Shown piece by piece: positions 37,280 to 45,754 of a stretch of 64,000 bases of DNA. Below the pieces are notes generated by a model, which saw only the letters and a program-made list of their open reading frames with translations, was not told the origin of the DNA and searched no databases. Each line of letters opens with the position of its first letter. Position 1 is the first letter of the stretch. Source of the DNA: Saccharicrinis fermentans DSM 9555 = JCM 21142 (lineage in GTDB: Bacteria > Bacteroidota > Bacteroidia > Bacteroidales > Marinilabiliaceae). The translations under genes were made by a program, and so were the position numbers. The DNA lies in contig NZ_KI912107.1 of NCBI RefSeq assembly GCF_000517085.1, positions 4,027,980-4,091,979 of the forward strand. The letters run 5' to 3'.

Positions 37280-37996
37280 CTACTTTAAAAAATTATTATC
37301 CAAAAAATCCTGAAACTGCTCCTTATACTGATCACTTATAGGAATAAAAACCTTACCATCAAAGATAATACGATTACGCTCTATGGTTGTAATCTTATTG
37401 AGGTGTACAATAAACGAACGATGCACCCGCATAAAAGCCTCGTCAGGCAAGTGCTGCTGCATCTTCTTAATACTCATTAAAGCCATAACAGGTTTCTGAT
37501 TCTCCAAATGAATACGCACATAATCCCGCATTCCTTCAGCATAAAGAATATCTTTGTAACTGATTCTTATAATCTTATATTCTGATTTAATAAACAAAAA
37601 CTGATCATTATTATGAACCGTTTCAGCTCCTTTATTATCTGAGAAAAAACGTTCCTTTGTTTTATCTGTTGACTTCAAAAAATCGGCATAAGCGATGGGC
37701 TTTACCAGATAATCTGCTGCATCCACTTGAAACCCTTCAACGGCATACTCTCGATAAGCCGTTGTAAATATAACTTTGGGCGGATTAGAAAGTGCCTTAA
37801 CAAATTCCATTCCAGTTAAATCGGGCATATTAATATCCACGAACATCAGATCAACCGAGTTATCGTTCAAAAACTCCATGGCCTTTAGGGCATTTGAAAA
37901 GCTACCCAACAATTTTAGATAGGGAGTCATGGTAATATACCCCTCAATTTGCCTTAAAGCCAAAGGCTCATCATCAATCGCAATACATGTTATCAT
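37280..37996 (-). CDS. LytTR-family response regulator
   Basis: A 238-residue regulator. The receiver domain (about 1-120) has the acidic pair IDDE, phospho-acceptor Asp in LMFVDINMPDLTG, and Lys in YLVKPI. The LytTR DNA-binding domain (about 140-238) contains YAEGMRDYVRIHL and FMRVHRSFIVHLNKI. It is translationally coupled to the kinase: its ATG overlaps the kinase stop by four bases. It is the last gene of the ferredoxin operon and probably regulates this operon or the neighbouring one. Confidence 0.95.
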   Translation of the reverse strand: MITCIAIDDEPLALRQIEGYITMTPYLKLLGSFSNALKAMEFLNDNSVDLMFVDINMPDLTGMEFVKALSNPPKVIFTTAYREYAVEGFQVDAADYLVKPIAYADFLKSTDKTKERFFSDNKGAETVHNNDQFLFIKSEYKIIRISYKDILYAEGMRDYVRIHLENQKPVMALMSIKKMQQHLPDEAFMRVHRSFIVHLNKITTIERNRIIFDGKVFIPISDQYKEQFQDFLDNNFLK

Positions 37997-39120
37997 ATCG
38001 GTACGTTTAAATTTACTGCAAACAGCTTATTATCGGGCAATTTACCTATATCCAGTTTATAATCCTTGCCATAAATAAGTTCCAACCTGTTTCGGCTGTT
38101 TTCGATCCCTACTCCTGAATTCTTATTCTCTGCTTTTCGCTCAAATATTTTATTGATGACATCAAAAGTCATCCTATCCTTTTCAAAACAAAAGGAAATA
38201 CGCACAAAACACGGTTCAGAATAACTTATTCCATGCTTAAAAGCATTTTCAATATACGAAATAGTCAACAAAGGAGGAATATGTACAGCGGGTAAAACAT
38301 CGGGGATATCCAACTCTACGTTCACCTCCTTGGTAAAGCGTATTTTCATCAGCTCGATATAACTTCTAATAAACTCCATTTCCTTGGCCAAAGGAACCTT
38401 ATCCGTTTTTGACTCATAGAGCATATAACCCATCATACGAGACAATTTAATGATGGCATCCTTGGCCTCTTCTGCGCTAATATCAACCAGAGCATGAATA
38501 TTATTAAGCGTATTCATAAAAAAATGCGGACTGATTTGATTTTGTAAGAAAGCCATCTTATTTTCCACATTCTCCTTTTCTAACTTAATCTTTGTTTGCT
38601 CCGACTCCAACCACTTGGTAGAGAACTTTAGGCCGGTATCAAAACCCAACAACAATATGGTCAGCACCAACAAATTAACATATGGAGGTATAAATTCCCG
38701 AGGAGGCCCCATCGCTTCTATTTTATCCATTCCACGTTCGGGACGCTGCATATTATTCCGCCCCAGATCCATGGGAGGGCCATCCATAAATGGGTGCTCA
38801 ACAACGCTACCCCTTTCTGGCACACCTCCACGCACATACCTTTCTCGCATATACATTGTACAAACAAAAAGCAATAAAATAGCTGTCAAAGAAATAAAAT
38901 ATTTCAGGCGTTTATTCCTAAAAAACAGCATAGGAAGCAAAATCATCCTATTGATCAGAAATATGAAAAAGATAATCACATACTCTAACCATATCCGAAG
39001 AATATGATCCCAGTTAACCTCATCCTCAAAATCGCCAAACATTAGAGGGATAAAAAATATCAGTGCCCATACAAAAAATGTAATGATCTGCTGAATTCGT
39101 CCTATTTTAAGTCGTATCAT
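37993..39120 (-). CDS. LytS-type sensor histidine kinase with Met/Pro-rich loop
   Basis: About 375 residues from the ATG at 39120. An upstream ATG at 39222 would overlap the flavoprotein gene by 41 bases and add a polar extension. Four membrane helices occupy the N-terminal part (FFVWALIFFIPLMFG, YVIIFFIFLINRMILLPM, YFISLTAILLLFVCTMY, YVNLLVLTILLLGF). Between helices 3 and 4 lies a loop of about 55 residues rich in Met, Pro, Gly and charged residues (MDGPPMDLGRNNMQRPERGM). The kinase core is of the His_kinase (PF06580) type: QISPHFFMNTLNNI with the phospho-His, ENAFKHG and GVGIENSRNRL. It couples directly to the LytTR regulator. The loop may sense a metal ion or redox state; that is inference. 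Confidence 0.92.
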   Translation of the reverse strand: MIRLKIGRIQQIITFFVWALIFFIPLMFGDFEDEVNWDHILRIWLEYVIIFFIFLINRMILLPMLFFRNKRLKYFISLTAILLLFVCTMYMRERYVRGGVPERGSVVEHPFMDGPPMDLGRNNMQRPERGMDKIEAMGPPREFIPPYVNLLVLTILLLGFDTGLKFSTKWLESEQTKIKLEKENVENKMAFLQNQISPHFFMNTLNNIHALVDISAEEAKDAIIKLSRMMGYMLYESKTDKVPLAKEMEFIRSYIELMKIRFTKEVNVELDIPDVLPAVHIPPLLTISYIENAFKHGISYSEPCFVRISFCFEKDRMTFDVINKIFERKAENKNSGVGIENSRNRLELIYGKDYKLDIGKLPDNKLFAVNLNVPI

Positions 39121-39181
39121 TGAAGGTAATTGTTTTTCTATAGGCACTAATTGATGTTCAAATGTATTAAAATAATTGATT

Positions 39182-40969
39182 TTACGCTTTAAACGGTTGT
39201 TTTTCCAACTGCATACTTCCATCTTCTCCTTTATAAATATTTATCCAAGCCTCCCAGTTTTGGTGATCCACCTCAGGATAATCCAACCGATAATGACTAC
39301 ATCTACTCTCAGTACGCATCAACGATGCTTTTAATTTCATCTCAGCACTAATAACCATATTAGCGGTCTCGTGCGCCAGGCGTAGTTCATGTAAATCATT
39401 TGCTTTGAGCATAGGCAAATGATGATCTCGCAACTCTTCGACATAAGCCAAGGCAGCGCGCATCAAGCTCTCTTTTTTTATATAGAGAACAAAATTAGGT
39501 ATCATGATACCTTGCAAGGTTTGTGTAACCCAAGCAGGACTATAACCAGACGTTCTTTGCAAAGGTGCTTGAATCTCACTTGTGATATCCTTCTTTTTTT
39601 TCGCGGATACAGACAGTCCTTGAATCCCATTTGAGTAGACAGCTGCAGCCTCTCCTGCGATGGCTCCCTGAACTGCTGATCCGGCCAATGAAGATCCTAT
39701 CTGAGTGTAGATAGCTCCGGACATATATGACCCCAAGGCATCTCCTGCCGCAAATAAACCGGTAATATTAGACTCGCACTGATCGTTGATTGGAACCAAG
39801 CCCTCTGATTTATGAATCGCCATACCTGCTGAGGCCCCTCCCACAGGATTACCACCCATACCCGGGGGAGGTCCCTTCCGTTCTCCTTCCTTCTCCCTAG
39901 CCCCAGCAGCACGTCCTCCTTCTGGCCTATCTCCCGCTGGACTATCCCTTTCAGGCCTTTTATTTTGAGGATGAGACCTTTCATGGCCTCGGGTATTTTC
40001 TCCTCCAATTCCTTCAGGACGATATGGTCCACCAGCAACTTGCTTACTGGCACCATCCCCCGGAGGTCCCATTTTAGCTGCACCTCCACTCATATAAGCC
40101 ATGTAGTTCATATCCACACCTAAATCATGACGAATACCCACACCAACTGTATTAGGCTTTTGCAAGAACATATCACCCCAACCATCAAAACATGCTGCAG
40201 CATTTTTAGCTCTCCCGGGATGCCCATCATTCCACTCTTTACCTGTAACTTTAGCCCCGATATTATAAGCCATCACAGTCCCATCATGTGTTAAATCACA
40301 AATAGGAAAACCATTGGGTTTAAAACCTCCCGCTCCAGTACAAAGAACAACACTTTTCGCATTAAAAAAATAAGTTTTAGCTTCATCGATACTAAAACCC
40401 GCTGCTCCCACCATCTTCTCATCCTCTTTAATCAGATGGGTAATCGTAACCCTTTCAATGACGGGTATATTTCGTTCTCGAATGGGCTTACTAAATGCTT
40501 TGTGATACAAAGGGGAATCAAAGAAACCCCATTCTCGTAGCTCCTGCACGCGGGCCTTTGAGTGTTCTGCCACCTGACGAGTATAAATGGGATTATTGGT
40601 ACCCATCGCAGAGTAGGATACTGCATCTACATATTCATCTAAACTATATTCAGCCGTTGCTGCATCATAAACGAAAATACCCTTTGCAAAGGGTGTTTGT
40701 CCTGATGAGCCCAGCCGCCCCTTAGAAACCATCATCACCTTAGCACCTGCATCATGCGCTTTTACCGCTGCAAACAATCCGGCCATACCACTTCCTATTA
40801 CCAACACGTCGACTTCCACATCTTCACTCTCCATATCGCCCACATCAAATGAAGGTTTCTCCTCACTCCATCCATCACCAGAAAAAGCCATAGAACCCAA
40901 GGCAGCCGCTCCCAACACGCCTCCTGTTAGCCCAAGAAACTTGCGTCGTGACATCTCATTTTTACTCAT
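39182..40969 (-). CDS. Tat-exported FAD-dependent oxidoreductase (fumarate reductase/APS reductase flavoprotein-like) with low-complexity insert
   Basis: About 595 residues from the ATG at 40969, which follows a perfect Shine-Dalgarno. The ATG 21 codons earlier would bury the Tat signal. SRRKFLGL is a twin-arginine motif followed by a hydrophobic stretch. The FAD dinucleotide-binding fold starts with VDVLVIGSGMAGLFAA, and the second FAD segment is NITGLFAAGDALG. Substrate-domain residues FNDGHPGRAK lie between. Residues about 297-373 are a Gly/Pro/Arg/Glu-rich stretch (PERDSPAGDRPEGGR) not expected in the family. The gene overlaps the stop of the cytochrome gene, so translation is coupled. 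With the ferredoxin and cytochrome it probably reduces or oxidises an organic or sulfur substrate in the periplasm. The substrate is unknown. Confidence 0.9.
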   Translation of the reverse strand: MSKNEMSRRKFLGLTGGVLGAAALGSMAFSGDGWSEEKPSFDVGDMESEDVEVDVLVIGSGMAGLFAAVKAHDAGAKVMMVSKGRLGSSGQTPFAKGIFVYDAATAEYSLDEYVDAVSYSAMGTNNPIYTRQVAEHSKARVQELREWGFFDSPLYHKAFSKPIRERNIPVIERVTITHLIKEDEKMVGAAGFSIDEAKTYFFNAKSVVLCTGAGGFKPNGFPICDLTHDGTVMAYNIGAKVTGKEWNDGHPGRAKNAAACFDGWGDMFLQKPNTVGVGIRHDLGVDMNYMAYMSGGAAKMGPPGDGASKQVAGGPYRPEGIGGENTRGHERSHPQNKRPERDSPAGDRPEGGRAAGAREKEGERKGPPPGMGGNPVGGASAGMAIHKSEGLVPINDQCESNITGLFAAGDALGSYMSGAIYTQIGSSLAGSAVQGAIAGEAAAVYSNGIQGLSVSAKKKKDITSEIQAPLQRTSGYSPAWVTQTLQGIMIPNFVLYIKKESLMRAALAYVEELRDHHLPMLKANDLHELRLAHETANMVISAEMKLKASLMRTESRCSHYRLDYPEVDHQNWEAWINIYKGEDGSMQLEKQPFKA

Positions 40970-41609
40970 TACTAGGTCCTCCTTGATTCGATTTTGAAAA
41001 ATAAACAACAGCCAACAAGCACACTCCACCACTGGCCACCAACACTATAAAACCAGTCATCCAAACATTGGAATGTCGCCCTAAATCGATTACATGCCAG
41101 GCGGCAATCACCACAAAAACGATGGATAAGATTCCATGAAATACACGCCATATACGATAAGACATAGCTAAACGATTTCTGAACAAAGAAGTCAGTGCAA
41201 TAATCCACATTAGGCACCACGCAATCATTCCCAGCACAACTCCCGTGCTATTAAAAGAGGTGATCAAAGTATAAAAGGCATCAGTAGGATCAATCCCAGC
41301 CTCAAAATACCGCGGCACCACTACCAAAAAAGGATGAACCAACAATATAGGCACAAACACATACCCTACCAACTTATGCCATTTTACCACCTTGCCCATA
41401 CGATGCACCTTCAACACTCTCTTATTACTGCGTGTCAAATAAAATTGCAATAACATCATCGAGAATGATAAAATCGTAAGTATTGAAATGGCTTCCTTCA
41501 CCCAGGCCCTTCCAGAAGAATCATCCAAAGCCCAAAATGCGATGGGCAGACCAATAAAGACACACAACATTGTGGCCGTATTATATTTTCTAAGTAATTT
41601 TTCCATCAT
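40962..41609 (-). CDS. Membrane cytochrome b (ferric-reductase-like/DUF4405-type)
   Basis: About 215 residues with six membrane helices. Two His pairs are spaced for bis-heme b ligation: KWHKLVGYVFVPILLVHP and FHGILSIVFVVIAAWHV, each with 14 residues between first and second His. It belongs to the ferric-reductase-like transmembrane group. The start is the ATG at 41609 (or 41606), which overlaps or abuts the ferredoxin stop; an upstream ATG at 41666 lies within the ferredoxin gene and would add a basic tail. Its last codons contain the Shine-Dalgarno of the flavoprotein gene. It should carry electrons across the inner membrane between the quinone pool or ferredoxin and the periplasmic flavoprotein. 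Confidence 0.88.
   Translation of the reverse strand: MMEKLLRKYNTATMLCVFIGLPIAFWALDDSSGRAWVKEAISILTILSFSMMLLQFYLTRSNKRVLKVHRMGKVVKWHKLVGYVFVPILLVHPFLVVVPRYFEAGIDPTDAFYTLITSFNSTGVVLGMIAWCLMWIIALTSLFRNRLAMSYRIWRVFHGILSIVFVVIAAWHVIDLGRHSNVWMTGFIVLVASGGVCLLAVVYFSKSNQGGPSNE
40977..40984 (-). promoter_or_regulatory. Strong Shine-Dalgarno for the flavoprotein gene
   Basis: AAGGAGGA on the minus strand, 7 bases before the ATG at 40969, encoded within the last codons of the cytochrome gene. Such full matches are uncommon in Bacteroidota and decide the flavoprotein start. Confidence 0.75.
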
Positions 41610-41610
41610 A

Positions 41611-41826
41611 TTAACCCCATGAAACAATGACTGGTATCGTTTTTTCCGGCGAAATAGTAATCGCATCTACCGGACAATACATGCGACACAAATGACATAT
41701 CTGACAGTCGGCAGGATACATGATGACCGCTTTACCGGAACGCTTATCCATCCGAATCACATCCGTGGGACATGTCTTTTCACAGGTACCACAACCGATA
41801 CAACCTTTGATTGATTTTATTGACAT
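41611..41826 (-). CDS. 2x[4Fe-4S] ferredoxin
   Basis: A 71-residue bacterial-type ferredoxin. The two cluster motifs are CIGCGTCEKTCP and CQICHLCRMYCP, each with the CxxCxxCxxxCP spacing. It has no signal peptide, so it works on the cytoplasmic side. It is the first gene of the five-gene operon ferredoxin, cytochrome b, flavoprotein, LytS-type kinase and LytTR regulator. It likely supplies electrons to, or takes them from, the membrane cytochrome. Confidence 0.95.
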   Translation of the reverse strand: MSIKSIKGCIGCGTCEKTCPTDVIRMDKRSGKAVIMYPADCQICHLCRMYCPVDAITISPEKTIPVIVSWG

Positions 41827-41942
41827 ATTAATCAGATGTTAGATAAAACTATAGCTTATAATTATTAACACCCTCGAATTTAGAGAGAAACGCCCGAAGC
41901 GAAAAAAGCAATCGGCAAAAAGCTCTTTTTTATCGACGGGAC

Positions 41943-41989
41943 AAAAAAAAGAACTACTCCAGCATACATTCAATGCCAGAATAGTTCTT
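41943..41989 (-). terminator. Terminator between the CotH and ferredoxin operons
   Basis: On the minus strand, a stem AAGAACTA/TAGTTCTT (41982-41989 with 41949-41956), with further inner pairing GCAT/ATGC, is followed by eight T (41950-41943). It separates the CotH operon from the ferredoxin operon. Confidence 0.85.
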
Positions 41990-42002
41990 GGAATAAAAGT
42001 AC

Positions 42003-42038
42003 AAACAGGACTAAAACCATCAAGACATAGTCCTGTTT
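42003..42038 (-). repeat. Perfect 11-bp inverted repeat in the CotH 3' region
   Basis: AAACAGGACTA at 42003-42013 pairs with TAGTCCTGTTT at 42028-42038 around a 14-base loop. It has no T-run of its own and lies between the CotH stop and the terminator. It may protect the mRNA 3' end. Confidence 0.6.
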
Positions 42039-42113
42039 CATATGAAGCTGCTAAGTATCTACCTTCATATATTCCTTTTTAAATACACATTTATATTAAA
42101 GGGCAGGTATCAT

Positions 42114-43514
42114 TTATTTGTCCAGATAACTATTGACAGCATCATTTCGAGACTGCACATGTGATTTTAGATAGGACACTGCGCTATCAAAGTAAGAGTC
42201 ACTATAAATATAAGTATAACCCGACTGTTCCGCATAAGCATATTCCTTCAACATATCATAATAATCCGCATAAGTATCTATCATCACCGAAGGTTCAAAC
42301 ACCTCATCTACGAACTGCAACAAATACCCTTCATAAATCGCCTGATAATCATCCTGATCCATTAAATATTTAATAAGAGGCCAATTACTACTAACTTCCG
42401 ACATCGCTAAACTAAGCGCACCGCTTTGCTTTCCGTCCTGAAAAGCTTCATTATTATCCCACGGAATCCATGTTAGAAGACTATTTTCCGGGTTATTATA
42501 CAGATAATAATTATGCGTCATATTACCATACGTGTCCCAGTTTTGAATAACCGTATTGGCTGCCAACCATTTTAAAAAATTATCCACATCGAAAACGCCC
42601 TCCACACTAGCTTTCCATGCTTCCACATCACTTGTTCTCGAGGAACTATTGATGGCATCATAAAGCGCACGTACGTCAGAATAATCAGCTGTTTCCTCAT
42701 TTGTTTTCAGTTCCATCTCATCCGTATCATAAGTACCACTGGCAAAAGAGGCAGCATCACCATCGGGTTTATATAAGTTTCCGGATCCATCGGCAAATTG
42801 AGTATCTATAACCGTATCATCCACTTCTTCCACCAGGGTGTATACACCATAATACTGTGAACCATCACCATGATCAAGATAAACCACACAAAATGCTGTT
42901 TGAGAAGCGGCCAGACCAAACTGACGAAAAAGGTCGGCACCCACTTTCTCTCGCATGAGCGATGCATCATCATAATTATTATTCAAATTAAGCTGTTTAA
43001 AACCATAAAAACGCTGATTTTTCAACGCAGGATAATCATCCTCAAATTCATCAAAATCAAGTTTAAAGGACAACTTATTGTTTCCCGACTGGTAAGCCGA
43101 CTGAAGACTGGAATTACCCTTATAACGAATACCTACATTATACCATTCCTTACCATTGAACTTAAAAGAACATTTTACCCACATTGGATCATCAAAAGAA
43201 GTAGTCATTCCCGGCCTCGAGCCACCGGTATTAAACAATGATGATAGATCAGATTGCATAGACGACCAATCAGAACTACTTATCTCTATATCGAAACGCA
43301 ATACTTCCGATTGATTAAAAACAGTAGCATAGTCAGGATCAACATCATTACTATGTGTTAATTCCGTCCAATCACTATAATCCGTTCTATCTAGTTCTTC
43401 CTCTTCCAGAACTTCTTCTTCATCATCAATATCTTCCGATATATTATCATCATTACGACAAGCCGTAAAAGTAATGAACATGATGGTAAATAATATTAAA
43501 ATACTTTTTTTCAT
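42114..43514 (-). CDS. CotH-type secreted kinase, lipoprotein
   Basis: A 466-residue protein of the CotH family (spore-coat protein H and eukaryotic FAM20-like atypical kinases). The lipobox is TFTAC (Cys about 19), followed by an acidic linker. Family motifs: VGIRYKGNSSL with the glycine-rich loop region, FKLDFDEF, LREKVGADLFRQFGL, YYGVYTLVEEVDD, GNLYKP and WIPWDNNEAF with the likely metal-binding Asp. CotH proteins use ATP to phosphorylate secreted proteins in Bacillus spores. A lipid-anchored copy outside the cytoplasm needs a phosphoryl donor there. The VTC and DUF4956 genes in the same operon may supply polyphosphate as that donor; this is inference. It starts 4 bases after the DUF2490 gene. 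Confidence 0.9.
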   Translation of the reverse strand: MKKSILILFTIMFITFTACRNDDNISEDIDDEEEVLEEEELDRTDYSDWTELTHSNDVDPDYATVFNQSEVLRFDIEISSSDWSSMQSDLSSLFNTGGSRPGMTTSFDDPMWVKCSFKFNGKEWYNVGIRYKGNSSLQSAYQSGNNKLSFKLDFDEFEDDYPALKNQRFYGFKQLNLNNNYDDASLMREKVGADLFRQFGLAASQTAFCVVYLDHGDGSQYYGVYTLVEEVDDTVIDTQFADGSGNLYKPDGDAASFASGTYDTDEMELKTNEETADYSDVRALYDAINSSSRTSDVEAWKASVEGVFDVDNFLKWLAANTVIQNWDTYGNMTHNYYLYNNPENSLLTWIPWDNNEAFQDGKQSGALSLAMSEVSSNWPLIKYLMDQDDYQAIYEGYLLQFVDEVFEPSVMIDTYADYYDMLKEYAYAEQSGYTYIYSDSYFDSAVSYLKSHVQSRNDAVNSYLDK

Positions 43515-43518
43515 AAGT

Positions 43519-44178
43519 TTAAAACTTTATTTTATATCCAACACTTACAATATGCTTATTACGATATTCACTTTTATAATAATCGAATTTATAATCCACG
43601 CCCAGATAATTACCCTTGAACAACTTATAATCCGCTCCAACAGAATATCTCATTTTATAAACAGACGATCCATTGAGCTCCTGAAATAGCTCAGTAGACA
43701 CAGAAGGTGTTATTTTACATTTGGCAATATCATATTTAATAGACAATTTATATCGTAAAAAATCCAAAACATCATCATCGTCATCGTCAGCATAATTACT
43801 ATACATTAGCCTAAATGCCCCTTCAAAACGATTAAAATCCTTTTCTGCTGTTGCACTATACGAGTAGCGGCTTAAATATTCTGTATCTTTCTTTTCTCTT
43901 TGGTTGGCAATAAACCTATATGCAGCGCCCAACGTTAATAAATCCAGCACTTTATACTCCAACTCACCCTCTATTAAACTTTTATCCAGGGTAAAACTTT
44001 CATCAAAACGCAATTGAGGAGAAACATTCACCTTCACCTTTTTCCAGGGTTTAAAGCTCAATTTCAGTTCGGTACGTGTCTGGTATTCATTTTCCACATC
44101 CTGTGCTATGGCATAATTGCCCACCAGCAAGAGGACTACCAACCAGCACCCCACATTTATATGCTTAGAAGTTTTCAT
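43519..44178 (-). CDS. DUF2490-family outer-membrane beta-barrel
   Basis: A 219-residue protein with a signal peptide (about 1-25) and alternating beta-strands ending in IVSVGYKIKF, a typical outer-membrane terminal strand. Strand signatures include RTELKLSFKPWKKVKVNVSPQLRFDE and YSVGADYKLFKGNYLGVDYKFDYY. A short Asp-rich turn (YADDDDDDV) is present. DUF2490 proteins have no assigned activity; an export or anchoring pore is possible. It is the third gene of the VTC operon. Confidence 0.8.
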   Translation of the reverse strand: MKTSKHINVGCWLVVLLLVGNYAIAQDVENEYQTRTELKLSFKPWKKVKVNVSPQLRFDESFTLDKSLIEGELEYKVLDLLTLGAAYRFIANQREKKDTEYLSRYSYSATAEKDFNRFEGAFRLMYSNYADDDDDDVLDFLRYKLSIKYDIAKCKITPSVSTELFQELNGSSVYKMRYSVGADYKLFKGNYLGVDYKFDYYKSEYRNKHIVSVGYKIKF

Positions 44179-44251
44179 TATTTATAAGATTTAAGTTACA
44201 ATACCATTTCCCCACTCAAAGTATATTTCATACATACTCACCACCAAGACA

Positions 44252-44986
44252 TTACGATTGCAAATCACCAAGAGATTTAGCCTTGTGTTTATCCTGTCCA
44301 TTCACATTGAAATAGAGTATTATTTCAGCCACATCCTTTAAAAAATCAATTTTTTGTATCTCGTAACGCTTAATCTGTATTCCTGTACGATCTTTTAAAT
44401 CCTGAAGAAGGATATCGCTTTTTAAAGCATGGATATTTTCAATCTTTTCATAAACAAGTCTGACAGAACCTTCCTGCTTTAACATCAGGCGTTTTTCAAG
44501 CACCCATAGGCCAAAAACAATCACAAAGTTTGTTATAATCAGCTCAGCATAACTCACTTTTTTATTAGCCAACGCATTAATAACAGATATACCAATCACG
44601 ATAAATAGATAGGTCATCTCCTTTATGGGAATGGCATCGGTTCTGTAGCGTATAATTCCGAAGATGGCAAACAAGCCCAAGGCAAAGCCCAATTCAAGCT
44701 TTACACTATTCAGCAAAAAGCTCAATAGAAAAACGATTACACCAATAGATAGATAACTGAAGTAAAAATCTTTTCGTCTGCTATTTCTGGCGTACATAAA
44801 GTGCACAACCAAGAATAAAAGTATTGTATTAAAAGCAAAGCGCACCAACAGCTCCGTAAAATCAGATACGTTTATTATTTTAATATCCAGAAAACGAAAG
44901 CCATCCTCCCACATCTCAAGTTTTGATGGCATACTATTGATCACTTTACCGGGAACCTTGTCCGCAATGCTATTCAAATCAATCAT
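44252..44986 (-). CDS. DUF4956 membrane protein
   Basis: A 244-residue integral membrane protein with four helices near FAFNTILLFLVVHFMYA, FYFSYLSIGVIVFLLSFLL, LGFALGLFAIFGIIRYRT and MTYLFIVIGISVINAL. The family hallmark is the FGIIRYRTDAIPIKEMTYLF segment. A cytoplasmic alpha/beta domain of about 90 residues follows. DUF4956 genes are often next to VTC-domain and CotH genes in bacteria. By analogy with yeast VTC, where the catalytic subunit passes polyphosphate through a membrane channel, it may form the channel or anchor. It starts 12 bases after the VTC gene. Confidence 0.88.
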   Translation of the reverse strand: MIDLNSIADKVPGKVINSMPSKLEMWEDGFRFLDIKIINVSDFTELLVRFAFNTILLFLVVHFMYARNSRRKDFYFSYLSIGVIVFLLSFLLNSVKLELGFALGLFAIFGIIRYRTDAIPIKEMTYLFIVIGISVINALANKKVSYAELIITNFVIVFGLWVLEKRLMLKQEGSVRLVYEKIENIHALKSDILLQDLKDRTGIQIKRYEIQKIDFLKDVAEIILYFNVNGQDKHKAKSLGDLQS

Positions 44987-44998
44987 AAATTTTCATAT

Positions 44999-45754
44999 TT
45001 AATTATAAAGCCTATTTTCTGTATGCAATACCTTTTCGATACTTCTTATTTTTTCCTTAAAAGCATTACGTTTTAAATGCCTATTTGTAATGGCACGTCC
45101 CACACAGTATTTGCTAAAACCAGCAGGTTTAATACGCTGGTTACGCAGTGCCATCAGCAATGGGGACACAGAAGAACGACCATCCGACTTCACTTCAACA
45201 ATCGCCAAATCACCCAGCCCAACACTATTTTGGGCTTGTTGAAACTGAAGATTGAGATCTATGGTACAACGCTCTTTAAAATTTTTATTAACCAGGGTCA
45301 AACGTGAGAAATGATTGACAAGCGATCTCTTTAACTCCTGATGACAAAAAGGTGTCATTTCATGTATAAAATCAATTTCTTGAGAAGAAAAACCTGGCTC
45401 CATAAAATCAGATGGAATACGTTTTTTGATTGTTCGTCCTTTATTATTCTTGAATTTCACCTCAAAAAAGCTGATTCCCGAAGAGACATAGCTTCTTCGT
45501 CGAATTTTATACCTATTGAGTTTTCCATTATGGTGCGCAATAAACATACGATCTTCGGGTGTATCAAAATATACCGTAGAATATGGTAATAAGCTTTGTC
45601 CGTCCATATCCAGTAAGAAATAGCTTTCATTTATCTCTTCCAACAAGGCAGAGAGTCTGCTTACATGAAACCAGTATTTTTTATCAACCCTGTTCATCAA
45701 CTTCACTTTTTCCATCTCTCTTAGCTGAATAGAATCAAATATGTTTATTTTCAT
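44999..45754 (-). CDS. VTC-domain protein, polyphosphate-polymerase-like
   Basis: A 251-residue soluble VTC domain, the tunnel-fold family of yeast Vtc4. Conserved basic and acidic residues line up: VDKKYWF, RYKIRRRSYV, FFEVKFKNNKGRTIKKR, IDLNLQF, IVEVKSDG and GFSKYCVGRA. In Vtc4 these bind the phosphate chain and the metal. The expected reaction is synthesis of polyphosphate from ATP. It has no signal peptide, so it acts in the cytoplasm, facing the DUF4956 membrane protein. It is the first gene of a four-gene operon. Its leader contains a small overlapping reading frame whose TGA overlaps the gene's ATG. Confidence 0.9.
   Translation of the reverse strand: MKINIFDSIQLREMEKVKLMNRVDKKYWFHVSRLSALLEEINESYFLLDMDGQSLLPYSTVYFDTPEDRMFIAHHNGKLNRYKIRRRSYVSSGISFFEVKFKNNKGRTIKKRIPSDFMEPGFSSQEIDFIHEMTPFCHQELKRSLVNHFSRLTLVNKNFKERCTIDLNLQFQQAQNSVGLGDLAIVEVKSDGRSSVSPLLMALRNQRIKPAGFSKYCVGRAITNRHLKRNAFKEKIRSIEKVLHTENRLYN

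Noticed and set aside
39697-40089. Second long frame through the low-complexity part of the flavoprotein
   Set aside because: The composition follows from the purine-biased flavoprotein codons; it has no start context or family motif.
41880-42070. Clustered hairpins considered as a CRISPR-like array
   Set aside because: The hairpins differ in sequence and spacing; no repeat-spacer pattern and no cas gene is present.
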